From: Ornithodoros turicata
Lineage: Eukaryota > Arthropoda > Arachnida > Ixodida > Argasidae
Direction of reading: 5' to 3'
Length of the DNA stretch: 64,000 nt
Assembly: GCF_037126465.1 (NCBI RefSeq)
Contig: NC_088201.1
Span: forward strand, 315,001-379,000
This document shows, in pieces, positions 1-12,905 of this stretch (positions are counted from its first letter, which is position 1; every line of letters starts with the position of its first letter). Position numbers and translations under genes: made by a program. The notes under the pieces were generated by a model, which worked only from the letters and a program-made list of their open reading frames with translations, was not told where the DNA came from and did no database searches.

Positions 1-3000
1 CAAGAAATTCTGCATACGGCCTTGAAGGTGGAGCACAGAACGAAACGTGTGAGGAATGTGAAGAAAAAAATTGAGCAAATGAGATTAGGTTCATTTGTGG
101 ATTAGTGCACGATGTCCAGTTATAGGCTATATAAATACATTTGGTCTCAGTGGGGAGGAATATTTTTAACATACGCAAGAAATTCTGCATACGGCCTTGA
201 AGGTGGAGCACAGAACGAAACGTGTGAGGAATGTGAAGAAAAAAATTGAGCAAATGAGATTAGGTTCATTTGTGGATTAGTGCACGATGTCCAGTTATAG
301 GCTATATAAATAAATTTGGTCTCAGTGGGCAGGAATATTTTTAACATACGCAAGAAATTCTGCATACGGCCTTGAAGGTGGAGCACAGAACGAAACGTGT
401 GAGGAATGTGAAGAAAAAAATTGACGAAATGAGATTAGGTTCATTTGTGGATTAGTGCACGATGTCCAGTTATAGGCTATATAAATAAATTTGGTCTCAG
501 TGGGGAGGAATATTTTTAACATACGCAAGAAATTCTGCATACGGCCTTGAAGGTGGAGCACAGAACGAAACGTGTGAGGAATGTGAAGAAAAAAATTGAA
601 CAAATGAGATTAGGTTCATTTGTGGAGTAGTGCGCGACGTCTAGTTATAGACAGACTATACAAATAAATTTAGTCCCAGTGGGCATAAATATTTTTAACA
701 TGCGCAAGACATTCTGAATACAGCCTGGGAGGTGGAGTACAGGACGAAACGTGTGAGGAATGTGAAGAAAAAAATTGAACAAATGAGATTAGGTTCATTT
801 GTGGAGTAGTGCGCGACGTCTAGTTATAGACAGGCTATATAAATAAATTTAGTCCCAGTGGGCATAAATATTTTTAACATACGCAAGACATTCTGAATAC
901 AGCCATGGAGGTGGAGTGCAGGACGAAACGTGTAAGGAATGTGAAGAAAAAATTGACCAAATGAGATTAGGCTCATTTGTGGAGTAGTGCACGATGTCCA
1001 GTTATAGGCTATATAAATAAATTTGGTCTCAGTGGGGAGGAATATTTTTAACATACGCAAGAAATTCTGCATACGGCCTTGAAGGTGGAGCACAGAACGA
1101 AACGTGTGAGGAATGTGAAGAAAAAAATTGAGCAAATGAGATTAGGTTCATTTGTGGATTAGTGCACGATGTCCAGTTATAGGCTATATAAATAAATTTG
1201 GTCTCAGTGGGGAGGAATATTTTTAACATACGCAAGAAATTCTGCATACGGCCTTGAAGGTGGAGCACAGAACGAAACGTGTGAGGAATGTGAAGAAAAA
1301 AATTGAGCAAATGAGATTAGGTTCATTTGTGGATTAGTGCACGATGTCCAGTTATAGGCTATATAAATAAATTTGGTCTCAGTGGGGAGGAATATTTTTA
1401 ACATACGCAAGAAATTCTGCATACGGCCTTGAAGGTGGAGCACAGAACGAAACGTGTGAGGAATGTGAAGAAAAACATTGAGCAAACGAGATTAGGTTCA
1501 TTTGTGGATTAGTGCACGATGTCCAGTTATAGGCTATGTAAATAAATTTGGTCTCAGTGGGGAGGAATATTTTTAACATACGGAAGAAATTCTGCATACG
1601 GCCTTGAAGGTGGAGCACAGAACGAAACGTGTGAGGAATGTGAAGAAAAAAATTGAGCAAATGAGATTAGGTTCATTTGTGGATTAGTGCACGATGTCCA
1701 GTTATAGGCTATATAAATAAATTTGGTCTCAGTGGGGAGGAATATTTTTAACATACGCAAGAAATTCTGCATACGGCCTTGAAGGTGGAGCACAGAACGA
1801 AACGTGTGAGGAATGTGAAGAAAAAAATTGAGCAAATGAGATTAGGTTCATTTGTGGATTAGTGCACGATGTCCAGTTATAGGCTATATAAATACATTTG
1901 GTCTCAGTGGGGAGGAATATTTTTAACATACGCAAGAAATTCTGCATACGGCCTTGAAGGTGGAGCACAGAACGAAACGTGTGAGGAATGTGAAGAAAAA
2001 AATTGAGCAAATGAGATTAGGTTCATTTGTGGATTAGTGCACGATGTCCAGTTATAGGCTATATAAATAAATTTGGTCTCAGTGGGCAGGAATATTTTTA
2101 ACATACGCAAGAAATTCTGCATACGGCCTTGAAGGTGGAGCACAGAACGAAACGTGTGAGGAATGTGAAGAAAAAAATTGACGAAATGAGATTAGGTTCA
2201 TTTGTGGATTAGTGCACGATGTCCAGTTATAGGCTATATAAATAAATTTGGTCTCAGTGGGGAGGAATATTTTTAACATACGCAAGAAATTCTGCATACG
2301 GCCTTGAAGGTGGAGCACAGAACGAAACGTGTGAGGAATGTGAAGAAAAAAATTGAACAAATGAGATTAGGTTCATTTGTGGAGTAGTGCGCGACGTCTA
2401 GTTATAGACAGGCTATACAAATAAATTTAGTCCCAGTGGGCATAAATATTTTTAACATGCGCAAGACATTCTGAATACAGCCTGGGAGGTGGAGTACAGG
2501 ACGAAACGTGTGAGGAATGTGAAGAAAAAAATTGAACAAATGAGATTAGGTTCATTTGTGGAGTAGTGCGCGACGTCTAGTTATAGACAGGCTATATAAA
2601 TAAATTTAGTCCCAGTGGGCATAAATATTTTTAACATACGCAAGACATTCTGAATACAGCCATGGAGGTGGAGTGCAGGACGAAACGTGTAAGGAATGTG
2701 AAGAAAAAATTGACCAAATGAGATTAGGCTCATTTGTGGAGTTGTGCACGATGTCTAGTTATAGATAGGCTATATAAATAAATTAACTCCCAGTGGGCAT
2801 AAATATTTTTCACATACGCAAGACATTCAGAATACAGCCTTGGATGTGGAGTACAGAACGAAACGTGTGAGGAATGTGAATAAAAAATTGAGCAAATGAG
2901 ATTAGGTTCATGTGTCGAGTAGTGCGCGACGTCTAGTTATAGGCTATGTAATTAAATTTAGTCCCAGTGGGGAGAAATATTTTTAACATACGCAAGAAAT

Positions 3001-6000
3001 TTTGCATACGGCCTTGGAGGTGGAGTACAGGAAGAAACGTGTGAGGAATGTGAAGAAAAAATTGAGAAAATGGGATTAGGTTCATTTGTGGAGTAGTGCA
3101 CGATGTCTAGTTATAAGCTATATAAATAAATTTAGTCTCAACAGGGAGAAATATTTTTAACATACGCAAGAAATTCTGAATACAGCCATAGAGGTGGAGT
3201 ACAGGACGAAACGTGTGAGGAATGTGAAGAAAAAAATTGAACAAATGAGATTAGGTTCATTTGTGGAGTAGTGCACGATGTCTAGTTATAGGCTATATAA
3301 ATAAATTTGGTCTCAGTGGGGAGGAATATTTTTAACATACGCAAGAAATTCTGCATACGGCCTTGAAGGTGGAGCACAGAACGAAACGTGTGAGGAATGT
3401 GAAGAAAAAAATTGAGCAAATGAGATTAGGTTCATTTGTGGATTAGTGCACGATGTCCAGTTATAGGCTATATAAATAAATTTGGTCTCAGTGGGGAGGA
3501 ATATTTTTAACATACGCAAGAAATTCTGCATACGGCCTTGAAGGTGGAGCACAGAACGAAACGTGTGAGGAATGTGAAGAAAAAAATTGAGCAAATGAGA
3601 TTAGGTTCATTTGTGGATTAGTGCACGATGTCCAGTTATAGGCTATATAAATAAATTTGGTCTCAGTGGGGAGGAATATTTTTAACATACGCAAGAAATT
3701 CTGCATACGGCCTTGAAGGTGGAGCACAGAACGAAACGTGTGAGGAATGTGAAGAAAAAAATTGAGCAAATGAGATTAGGTTCATTTGTGGATTAGTGCA
3801 CGATGTCCAGTTATAGGCTATATAAATACATTTGGTCTCAGTGGGGAGGAATATTTTTAACATACGCAAGAAATTCTGCATACGGCCTTGAAGGTGGAGC
3901 ACAGAACGAAACGTGTGAGGAATGTGAAGAAAAAAATTGAGCAAATGAGATTAGGTTCATTTGTGGATTAGTGCACGATGTCCAGTTATAGGCTATATAA
4001 ATAAATTTGGTCTCAGTGGGCAGGAATATTTTTAACATACGCAAGAAATTCTGCATACGGCCTTGAAGGTGGAGCACAGAACGAAACGTGTGAGGAATGT
4101 GAAGAAAAAAATTGACGAAATGAGATTAGGTTCATTTGTGGATTAGTGCACGATGTCCAGTTATAGGCTATATAAATAAATTTGGTCTCAGTGGGGAGGA
4201 ATATTTTTAACATACGCAAGAAATTCTGCATACGGCCTTGAAGGTGGAGCACAGAACGAAACGTGTGAGGAATGTGAAGAAAAAAATTGAACAAATGAGA
4301 TTAGGTTCATTTGTGGAGTAGTGCGCGACGTCTAGTTATAGACAGGCTATACAAATAAATTTAGTCCCAGTGGGCATAAATATTTTTAACATGCGCAAGA
4401 CATTCTGAATACAGCCTGGGAGGTGGAGTACAGGACGAAACGTGTGAGGAATGTGAAGAAAAAAATTGAACAAATGAGATTAGGTTCATTTGTGGAGTAG
4501 TGCGCGACGTCTAGTTATAGACAGGCTATATAAATAAATTTAGTCCCAGTGGGCATAAATATTTTTAACATACGCAAGACATTCTGAATACAGCCATGGA
4601 GGTGGAGTGCAGGACGAAACGTGTAAGGAATGTGAAGAAAAAATTGACCAAATGAGATTAGGCTCATTTGTGGAGTTGTGCACGATGTCTAGTTATAGAT
4701 AGGCTATATAAATAAATTAACTCCCAGTGGGCATAAATATTTTTCACATACGCAAGACATTCAGAATACAGCCTTGGATGTGGAGTACAGAACGAAACGT
4801 GTGAGGAATGTGAATAAAAAATTGAGCAAATGAGATTAGGTTCATGTGTCGAGTAGTGCGCGACGTCTAGTTATAGGCTATGTAATTAAATTTAGTCCCA
4901 GTGGGGAGAAATATTTTTAACATACGCAAGAAATTTTGCATACGGCCTTGGAGGTGGAGTACAGGAAGAAACGTGTGAGGAATGTGAAGAAAAAATTGAG
5001 AAAATGGGATTAGGTTCATTTGTGGAGTAGTGCACGATGTCTAGTTATAAGCTATATAAATAAATTTAGTCTCAACAGGGAGAAATATTTTTAACATACG
5101 CAAGAAATTCTGAATACAGCCATAGAGGTGGAGTACAGGACGAAACGTGTGAGGAATGTGAAGAAAAAAATTGAACAAATGAGATTAGGTTCATTTGTGG
5201 AGTAGTGCACGATGTCTAGTTATAGGCTATATAAATAAATTTGGTCTCAGTGGGGAGGAATATTTTTAACATACGCAAGAAATTCTGCATACGGCCTTGA
5301 AGGTGGAGCACAGAACGAAACGTGTGAGGAATGTGAAGAAAAAAATTGAGCAAATGAGATTAGGTTCATTTGTGGATTAGTGCACGATGTCCAGTTATAG
5401 GCTATATAAATAAATTTGGTCTCAGTGGGGAGGAATATTTTTAACATACGCAAGAAATTCTGCATACGGCCTTGAAGGTGGAGCACAGAACGAAACGTGT
5501 GAGGAATGTGAAGAAAAAAATTGAGCAAATGAGATTAGGTTCATTTGTGAATTAGTGCACGATGTCCAGTTATAGGCTATATAAATACATTTGGTCTCAG
5601 TGGGGAGGAATATTTTTAACATACGCAAGAAATTCTGCATACGGCCTTGAAGGTGGAGCACAGAACGAAACGTGTGAGGAATGTGAAGAAAAAAATTGAG
5701 CAAATGAGATTAGGTTCATTTGTGGATTAGTGCACGATGTCCAGTTATAGGCTATATAAATAAATTTGGTCTCAGTGGGCAGGAATATTTTTAACATACG
5801 CAAGAAATTCTGCATACGGCCTTGAAGGTGGAGCACAGAACGAAACGTGTGAGGAATGTGAAGAAAAAAATTGACGAAATGAGATTAGGTTCATTTGTGG
5901 ATTAGTGCACGATGTCCAGTTATAGGCTATATAAATAAATTTGGTCTCAGTGGGGAGGAATATTTTTAACATACGCAAGAAATTCTGCATACGGCCTTGA

Positions 6001-8917
6001 AGGTGGAGCACAGAACGAAACGTGTGAGGAATGTGAAGAAAAAAATTGAACAAATGAGATTAGGTTCATTTGTGGAGTAGTGCGCGACGTCTAGTTATAG
6101 ACAGGCTATATAAATAAATTTAGTCCCAGTGGGCATAAATATTTTTAACATACGCAAGACATTCTGAATACAGCCTGGGAGGTGGAGTACAGGACGAAAC
6201 GTGTGAGGAATGTGAAGAAAAAATTGAACAAATGAGATTAGGTTCATTTGTGGAGTAGTGCGCGACGTCTAGTTATAGACAGGCTATATAAATAAATTTA
6301 GTCCCAGTGGGCATAAATATTTTTAACATACGCAAGACATTCTGAATACAGCCATGGAGGTGGAGTGCAGGACGAAACGTGTGAGGAATGTGAAGAAAAA
6401 AATTGAACAAATGAGATTAGGTTCATTTGTGGAGTAGTGCACGATGTCTAGTTATAGACAGGCTATATAAATAAATTTAGTCCCAGTGGGCATAAATATT
6501 TTTAACATACGCAAGACATTCTGAATACAGCCTTGGATGTGGAATACAGAACGAAACGTGTGAGGAATGTGAATAAAAAATTGAGCAAATGAGATTAGGT
6601 TCATGTGTCGAGTAGTGCGCGACGTCTAGTTATAGGCTATGTAATTAAATTTAGTCCCAGTGGGGAGAAATATTTTTAACATACGCAAGAAATTTTGCAT
6701 ACGGCCTTGGAGGTGGAGTACAGGAAGAAACGTGTGAGGAATGTGAAGAAAAAATTGAGAAAATGGGATTAGGTTCATTTGTGGAGTAGTGCACGATGTC
6801 TAGTTATAAGCTATATAAATAAATTTAGTCTCAACAGGGAGAAATATTTTTAACATACGCAAGAAATTCTGAATACAGCCATAGAGGTGGAGTACAGGAC
6901 GAAACGTGTGAGGAATGTGAAGAAAAAAATTGAACAAATGAGATTAGGTTCATTTGTGGAGTAGTGCACGATGTCTAGTTATAGACAGGCTATATAAATA
7001 AATTTAGTCCCAGTGGGCATAAATATTTTTAACATACGCAAGACATTCTGAATACAGCCTTGGAGGTGGAGTACAGGACGAAACGTGTGAGGAATGTGAA
7101 TAAAAAATTGACCAAATGAGATTAGGCTCATTTGTGGAGTTGTGCACGATGTCTAGTTATAGATAGGCTATATAAATAAATTTAGTCCCAGTGGGCATAA
7201 ATATTTTTAACATACGCAAGACATTCTGAATACAGCCTTGGATGTGGAGTACAGAACGAAACGTGTGAGGAATGTGAATAAAAAATTGAGCAAATGAGAT
7301 TAGGTTCATTTGTCGAGTAGTGCGCGACGTCTAGTTATAGACTATGTAATTAAATTTAGTCCCAGTGAGGAGAAATATTTTTAACATACGCAAGAAATTT
7401 TGCATACGGCCTTGGAGGTGGAGTACAGGAAGAAACGTGTGAGGAATTTGAAGAAAAAATTGAGCAAATGGGATTAGGTTCATTTGTGGAGTAGTGCACG
7501 ATGTCTATTTATAAGCTATATAAATAAATTTAGTCTCAACAGGGAGAAATATTTTTAACATACGCAAGAAGTTCTGCATACCGCCTTGAAGGTGGAGCAC
7601 AGAACGAAACGTGTGAGGAATGTGAAGAAAAAAATTGAGCAAATGAGATTAGGTTCATTTGTGGATTAGTGCACGATGTCCAGTTATAGGCTATATAAAT
7701 AAATTTGGTCTCAGTGGGGAGGAATATTTTTAACATACGCAAGAAATTCTGCATACGGCCTTGAAGGTGGAGCACAGAACGAAACGTGTGAGGAATGTAA
7801 AGAAAAAAATTGAGCAAATGAGATTAGGTTCATTTGTGGATTAGTGCACGATGTCCAGTTATAGGCTATATAAATACATTTGGTCTCAGTGGGGAGGAAT
7901 ATTTTTAACATACGCAAGAAATTCTGCATACGGCCTTGAAGGTGGAGCACAGAACGAAACGTGTGAGGAATGTGAAGAAAAAAATTGAGCAAATGAGATT
8001 AGGTTCATTTGTGGATTAGTGCACGATGTCCAGTTATAGGCTATATAAATAAATTTGGTCTCAGTGGGCAGGAATATTTTTAACATACGCAAGAAATTCT
8101 GCATACGGCCTTGAAGGTGGAGCACAGAACGAAACGTGTGAGGAATGTGAAGAAAAAAATTGACGAAATGAGATTAGGTTCATTTGTGGATTAGTGCACG
8201 ATGTCCAGTTATAGGCTATATAAATAAATTTGGTCTCAGTGGGGAGGAATATTTTTAACATACGCAAGAAATTCTGCATACGGCCTTGAAGGTGGAGCAC
8301 AGAACGAAACGTGTGAGGAATGTGAAGAAAAAATTGAACAAATGAGATTAGGTTCATTTGTGGAGTAGTACACGATGCCCAGTTATAGGCTATATAAATA
8401 AATTTAGTCTCAGCGGGGAGAAATATTTTTAACATGCGCAAGAAATTCTGCATACGGCCTTGAAGGTGGAGCACAGAACGAAACGTGTGAGGAATGTGAA
8501 GAAAAAAATGAGCAAATGAGATTAGGTTCATTTGTGTAGTAGTGCACGATGTCTAGTTATAGGCTATATAAATAAATTTAGTCTCAGCGGGGAGAAATAT
8601 TTTTAACATGCACAAGAAATTCTGCATACGGCCTTGAAGGTGGAGCACAGAACGAAACGTGTGAGGAATGTGAAGAAAAAAATTGAGCAAATGAGATTAG
8701 GTTCATTTGTGGAGTAGTGCACGATGTCCAGTTATAGGCTGTATAAATCAATTTGGTCTCAGTGGGGAGGAATATTTTTAACATACGCAAGAAATTCTGC
8801 ATACGGCCTTGGAGGTGGAGTACAGGACGAAACGTGTGAGGAATGTGAAGAAAAAATTGAGCAAATGAGATTAGGTTCATTTGTGTAGTAGTGCACGATG
8901 TCCAGTTATAGGCTATA
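1..8917. repeat. 175-bp tandem satellite array
   Basis: About 50 head-to-tail monomers, most of them 175 bp (a monomer starts at 1, 176, 351 and so on), with a minority about 5 bp longer that carry TATAGACAGGCTAT in place of TATAGGCTAT. Each monomer includes CAAGAAATTCTGCATACGG, GAACGAAACGTGTGAGGAAT and the AT-rich motif GGCTATATAAATAAATTT. The array runs off the left edge of the window, so its true size is unknown. Minus-strand open frames of 79-93 codons recur every 175 bp. They read the same DNA in two frames because 175 is not a multiple of 3, so they are by-products of the repeat and not genes. Confidence 0.98.
1379..5246. repeat. Higher-order repeat of the satellite (two 1934-bp units)
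   Basis: Private monomer variants recur in the same order at a spacing of 1934 bp. They include TATAAATACAT, AGTGGGCAGGAAT, TTGACGAAATG, AGGAAGAAACG and CTCAACAGGG. The blocks at 1379-3312 and 3313-5246 look almost identical, which implies recent duplication of an 11-monomer unit. Further blocks to the right (spacing about 1759 bp, then irregular) and to the left (about 1757 bp) gained or lost whole monomers. Unequal exchange is the likely cause. Confidence 0.9.
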
Positions 8918-10288
8918 GGGCTGTTCGGCTGGGCCAGAGTGCGCTCCTGATTACGGCATTCAGCGCCACTTGTGGCGATTGTGCTAAGTTTTCCAAAGTA
9001 GCGTGCTCTCTCATCACGCACATGGTATGCGCTGTGTCAGAATGGCCAAGGTGTGTTGCGCTTTTGAATAAGGCAAAACGGACCGAGGATTGTTCCCCCG
9101 TCAAGTCGGAAGAAGAGAAACCGTCACCAGCGGCGCGTTTTCGGCGCATGGCAGAATATTATCGGACAGGCTCGAAATACGAGTAAAATGTGCCTCCCAG
9201 GTGCCGTAGATCTACTAGCTCTGAGTGAAACCTGACTGAAGAATAAAGCCTGAATGCATACAGTTGGATATATCTGGTTTCAAATGTTTTACTCAGGTTT
9301 ACAAAGAGGATGTGAGAGCCGGTGGAGTAATGATTTATGAAATGAATGGAGCGAGCGCTACGAATGTTTGTCAGCAGCCAGAAGCGGGCTCTTTTTATGA
9401 GCGTTACATTCTTTCTTTCCCCTCTTTGATTACTTCAACTCAAGCTACCACTTGTAACATATCCTTGACTGTTTCGGAAGAGAGGAATATGGAAGTCAGA
9501 TCAGAACAATAATCAGAACAGGGATTTAGATGCATTCGCGGCTGAGATTACTGACTTCGAGACACTTGACTGTGAATGAGAACTAACTTAATGAGAGACA
9601 TGTCTCGACTACAACAGAACTTTCATAATACAAGCACCAATTGCAATGACTCCCGGTGGATCCTGCGTACGTATGATGATTTTGGGATTCACATGCACTC
9701 GCGACATCTCATACTTCTCCTATGCCTGGCATGCACTCGCTATCTGGGAATTTGTTCCGCCTATATCTGTAGAATATGTAACTAAGAATTTAAAAAAAAT
9801 GCATAGTCCACATTACACATGATTTTCACATAGTTCTACGCAACCCCAGACATAGGTCTACGTCTATGACAGAGTGGCGTAGACGCAGGCGAGCTGGTGG
9901 ACAAAATTCATTATGAAAAATGCCTGAGCGTGGGGCACGAAGAAGATACAAAGGCCAAACAGCTCAAGTTTATAAGCTTGCAGAATCACACAGCTATCAG
10001 CTTGAGTTTGAATGTAAAAAGAAAAGAAAAACAGATATGATACAGGTACGCTCCAGTTTTCTTCGTGCGGTCGGTGCGTTTTATAACAGTAACGTGGTCC
10101 AGGCTTTTATTTTTCCCGTTCCTCGGGCTGTGCATTCTCAGATATTGCACGGAAACAGGTGGAAGATCGTGCACAACGCATATAATCACATTCTTCGCCT
10201 AACGAGTCTACTCTAAAACTTTTCCTCCCTGTACCACCAGGGGAGAAAGGCGGCGCTAGTGTCGCGCTGTCAGTCCAGGCGAACGTCC
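8918..10288. mobile_element. Non-autonomous TIR element inserted in satellite
   Basis: A 1371-bp block breaks a satellite monomer. The uninterrupted monomer reads GGCTATATAAAT. On the left the monomer stops after CTATA (8913-8917), and on the right it resumes with CTATA (10289-10293), so a 5-bp target duplication is visible. The ends form an imperfect inverted repeat: the left end starts GGGCTGTTCGGCTGGGCC, and the complement of the right end starts GGACGTTCGCCTGGACTG. No transposase is recognisable inside, so the copy is non-autonomous. The superfamily is not resolved; GGG ends with a 5-bp duplication fit no family I can name confidently. Confidence 0.75.
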
Positions 10289-10405
10289 CTATATAAATAA
10301 ATTTGGTCTCAGTGGGGAGGAATATTTTTAACATACGCAAGAAATTCTGCATACTGCCTTGGAGGTGGAGTACAGGACGAAACGGTGAGGACTGTGAAGA
10401 AAACT
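10289..10405. repeat. Last satellite fragment right of the insertion
   Basis: About two thirds of one 175-bp monomer continues here after the inserted element. It starts at CTATATAAATAAATTT and decays after GAAACGGTGAGGACTGTGAAG. It marks the true right edge of the satellite and proves that the 1371-bp block is an insertion, not flanking sequence. Confidence 0.9.
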
Positions 10406-10503
10406 TGTGAAGAAAAGGAGAAATGTTTAGAAAAGCAGCAGAAATCGCTGTGCAGATTGTCATTCAAATGCGACAGCCTTTGAGAGCTAATCCCTGGCAT
10501 TTC

Positions 10504-11378
10504 GACGGGGATGACGCCGAAATAAATAATGTAAAAATAAAACTTTCAAAAATTAATTTCTTAAAGATCAAACTTGCAAAATAAACTCTTCAATATAAAT
10601 CATGAGAAAATCCACGCTGTCGAAATAAACTTCGAAAAATAAACTTTGAAGAATAAACGCTTCGAAATAAATCCTTGAAAATCGATGGTCTCTGATTGGT
10701 GGACAGCCGTCGGCTCTACGCCCGCCGCGAAAAATAGTGCACTCCTCGCACTTGGGGCTAGCCAGGGCTAGAACTATGAATGAGGATTTCGCTAATTTGC
10801 TGATTTGTCGGCTGAGGATTTTTCTTTTTTTTTTTTTTGCCGTGTATCCTGGCCGGCTTTATCTCTCTCTCTTCTTCGTGTGTGTGTGCGCACTTTCTTG
10901 GCCTTTCTTTTTACCAGTGCGAATGACCGTCGCCGCGCAATCCGTCCACAACACCGCCATAGCCTTCTTCTCCGTCCCCCTTTTCCGCAAGCCTATTAGC
11001 CTCGTTCACAGCTCAAGGGTCAAGAGTGCGTGTCCTGTATTCATACGCGCATCGTCCTCATCACTTTATAACTGGATATTCCGAAATCCTAAGCTGTTAT
11101 TTGAAGAAAAGTAATTGATAACAGTACAAACATGAGTAAGAAACATCATAATAGCATGTTCCGCCGAAAAGAACATCGTGTCGCCCATAAACTTTCATAC
11201 GGAACATTACCTTCCTAGGCCTAACCGTGATTTATATTAACAACGTTTATTTTGAGGGCGTGAATTTTTAGGCGGGTTATTTCAGAAAATGATATTTTTA
11301 TGCGATGCTAATGATAATTTTAAGCGTGGATTTTTTAATGTTTTATTTTAAAAGATTTATTTCGGCGTACAGCCCGAC
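10504..11378. mobile_element. Foldback element with AT-rich arms
   Basis: The left end GACGGGGATGACGCCGAAAT is matched in inverse orientation by the right end ATTTCGGCGTACAGCCCGAC. Both arms continue inward for about 100-150 bp as an A-rich sequence with repeated AAATAAAC and TTCGAAAATAAAC words (10510-10680 and 11230-11365). The middle holds a T-rich and CT-rich stretch with an open frame of low complexity that I do not regard as a gene. The arms are diverged and no target duplication was clear. Confidence 0.6.
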
Positions 11379-11827
11379 GATGGACAGTAGAGGCATCTGA
11401 AGACTAAACTAGGTCATCACTAGCTTGTCTATGCTCCTGCGTGTCTTCCCATTTCGCCTAATGCTTTTTAGCGGATTATCTTGCCATCCCTTAGCAGGTT
11501 CACCGACCTCGAACTGCAGGAGTCCCGCCTACTGATCCGTGTCAGGTGAGGAAATAAGGCGACACCCGGCGTGCTGCCAAACGTGATATTCGCATCTTCA
11601 CCTAACTCTGCAGCCTTGAATTGATGCATTTTTTAGTTCTTCCTGAAAAGTTAATGTGAGAACTTGGTTATTCTATATGGGGAAGTCAAAGTTAATTACC
11701 GATTTATCAATTTCCTAGTTGCAAGATGGTGTTAATTGTGGGGTTGACGTAAACCAGTTAAACTCGTTGCATTTCGTATCTGTGTGATAACAATGAGGTC
11801 TGTATTAATAATTCATATTCACCAGGA
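11379..11827. other. No recognisable gene or repeat
   Basis: Ordinary AT-rich sequence between the foldback and the 3' end of the LINE. No coding signature, inverted repeat or tandem repeat was seen. Confidence 0.5.
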
Positions 11828-12905
11828 TTTATTTATTTATGTAAATACCTCAAAGAGCCCTTAGGGCGATACATGAGGGGGATACGTACAATATATGCAA
11901 CATCAGTACATGAAACAGCACATACACTGCACAAAATAGTTAAGGTAATAACAAAATTCACACACATACAAGAGATGAAATAATGCTTTCTCACTAAATG
12001 TGTAGATATGATGCCAAGTTTCTACGGAAAGTTTGATGGTTAGGCGAGGTGACTAAGGACTGAGGAAGGTCATTCCAATCGGTAATCGTATGTGGAAAAA
12101 AAGAATACAAAAAGTGGGAAGTGTGACAAGTGATTGGTTCAACCTTACATGGGTGGTCTAATCGGCCTGAGATGTAAGGTGCAGCTGTGATGAAAGATGG
12201 TTGTATAGATGGGCTGGAATAAAATTTGTGAAAAAGGGAAAGACGGAAGAAACTTGTGCGAGTTACGAGAGGCGGAAGGTCCAGAGATGCTAGAAGGATA
12301 GGAATAGTCTGAAAGGATGAAACGAGTGGCGCGGTTTTGAACGGACTCAAGAAGGCAGATGAGGTTAGCATGGTGCGGATCCCAGACGCTTGACGCATAT
12401 TCAAGCCTGGGCCTAACTAGTGTTAGGTAGGCCAAGCGCCTGACATTGGAGGGTGCGCAACGAAGGTTACGGCGTATGTAGCCGAGTTTCTGATTGGCAT
12501 CACGCACAACACTACGGATGTGATCCGACCAGGAGAGATTGAGTCCTAAGTATTTATACGAAGACGACTGTGGTGTAGGAGAATGGCCAACGTGGTACTG
12601 GTAAGGGAGCGGTGACCTGGAGCGAGAGAACTGAACATAGGAACATTTAGAAGAATTGAGAGAAAGAAGCCATGTGGAGCACCATGAGAAAATTGAACTT
12701 AGGTCTTGCTGAAGGCATAATTGGTCAGAAGAGGATGTTACGAAACGATAGACAACACAGTCGTCGGCAAAACGCCTGACACAGGATGAGAGTCTACCTG
12801 GCAGGTCGTTAATATAGATGAGGAATAATAGTGGGCCAAGGACGGAACCCTGTGGGACACAGGAGGGTGGGGTTGATTTGTTCCCTAATTTGTTCGCTCA
12901 CAAAT
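11828..12905 (-). mobile_element. 5'-truncated EN-RT type LINE, copy 1
   Basis: Read on the minus strand, this fragment carries the last part of a non-LTR reverse transcriptase followed by a 3' tail. The tail reads CCCTCATGTA, a small hairpin GCCCTAAGGGC, TTTGAGGTATTTACA and then TAAATAAATAAAT. The second LINE at 52.4-54.8 kb ends in the same arrangement (hairpin GCCTCTTGGC, TTTGAGGTATA, then AAAT repeats), so both belong to one family or closely related families. Only about 1.1 kb is left, so this is a 5'-truncated insertion, as expected of target-primed reverse transcription. Confidence 0.85.
11994..12905 (-). pseudogene. LINE reverse transcriptase C-terminal half (decayed)
   Basis: Minus-strand translation shows the ordered landmarks of a Jockey/CR1-like non-LTR reverse transcriptase: CVPQGSVLGPLLFLIYINDL near 12870-12815, the catalytic-box variant RRFADDCVVYR near 12780, SSYKYLGLNLSWSDHI, RRLAYLTLVRPRLEYASSVW and NRATRFIL. 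It finishes with TDWNDLPQSLV and a stop near 11994. The C-terminal part lies in a different frame from the central part, so at least one frameshift sits between about 12145 and 12300. The upstream fingers and the endonuclease domain are absent. The copy cannot encode an active enzyme. Confidence 0.88.

Noticed and set aside
147..8531. Series of minus-strand open frames of 79-156 codons
   Set aside because: They recur with the 175-bp period and read the same monomer in two successive frames; they are by-products of the satellite.
8584..9186. Open frames crossing from satellite into the inserted element
   Set aside because: They start or end in satellite sequence and have no family motif.
10737..11114. 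125-codon frame with hydrophobic stretches
   Set aside because: Low-complexity T-rich and CT-rich sequence inside a foldback; hydrophobicity comes from TTT and CTC runs.
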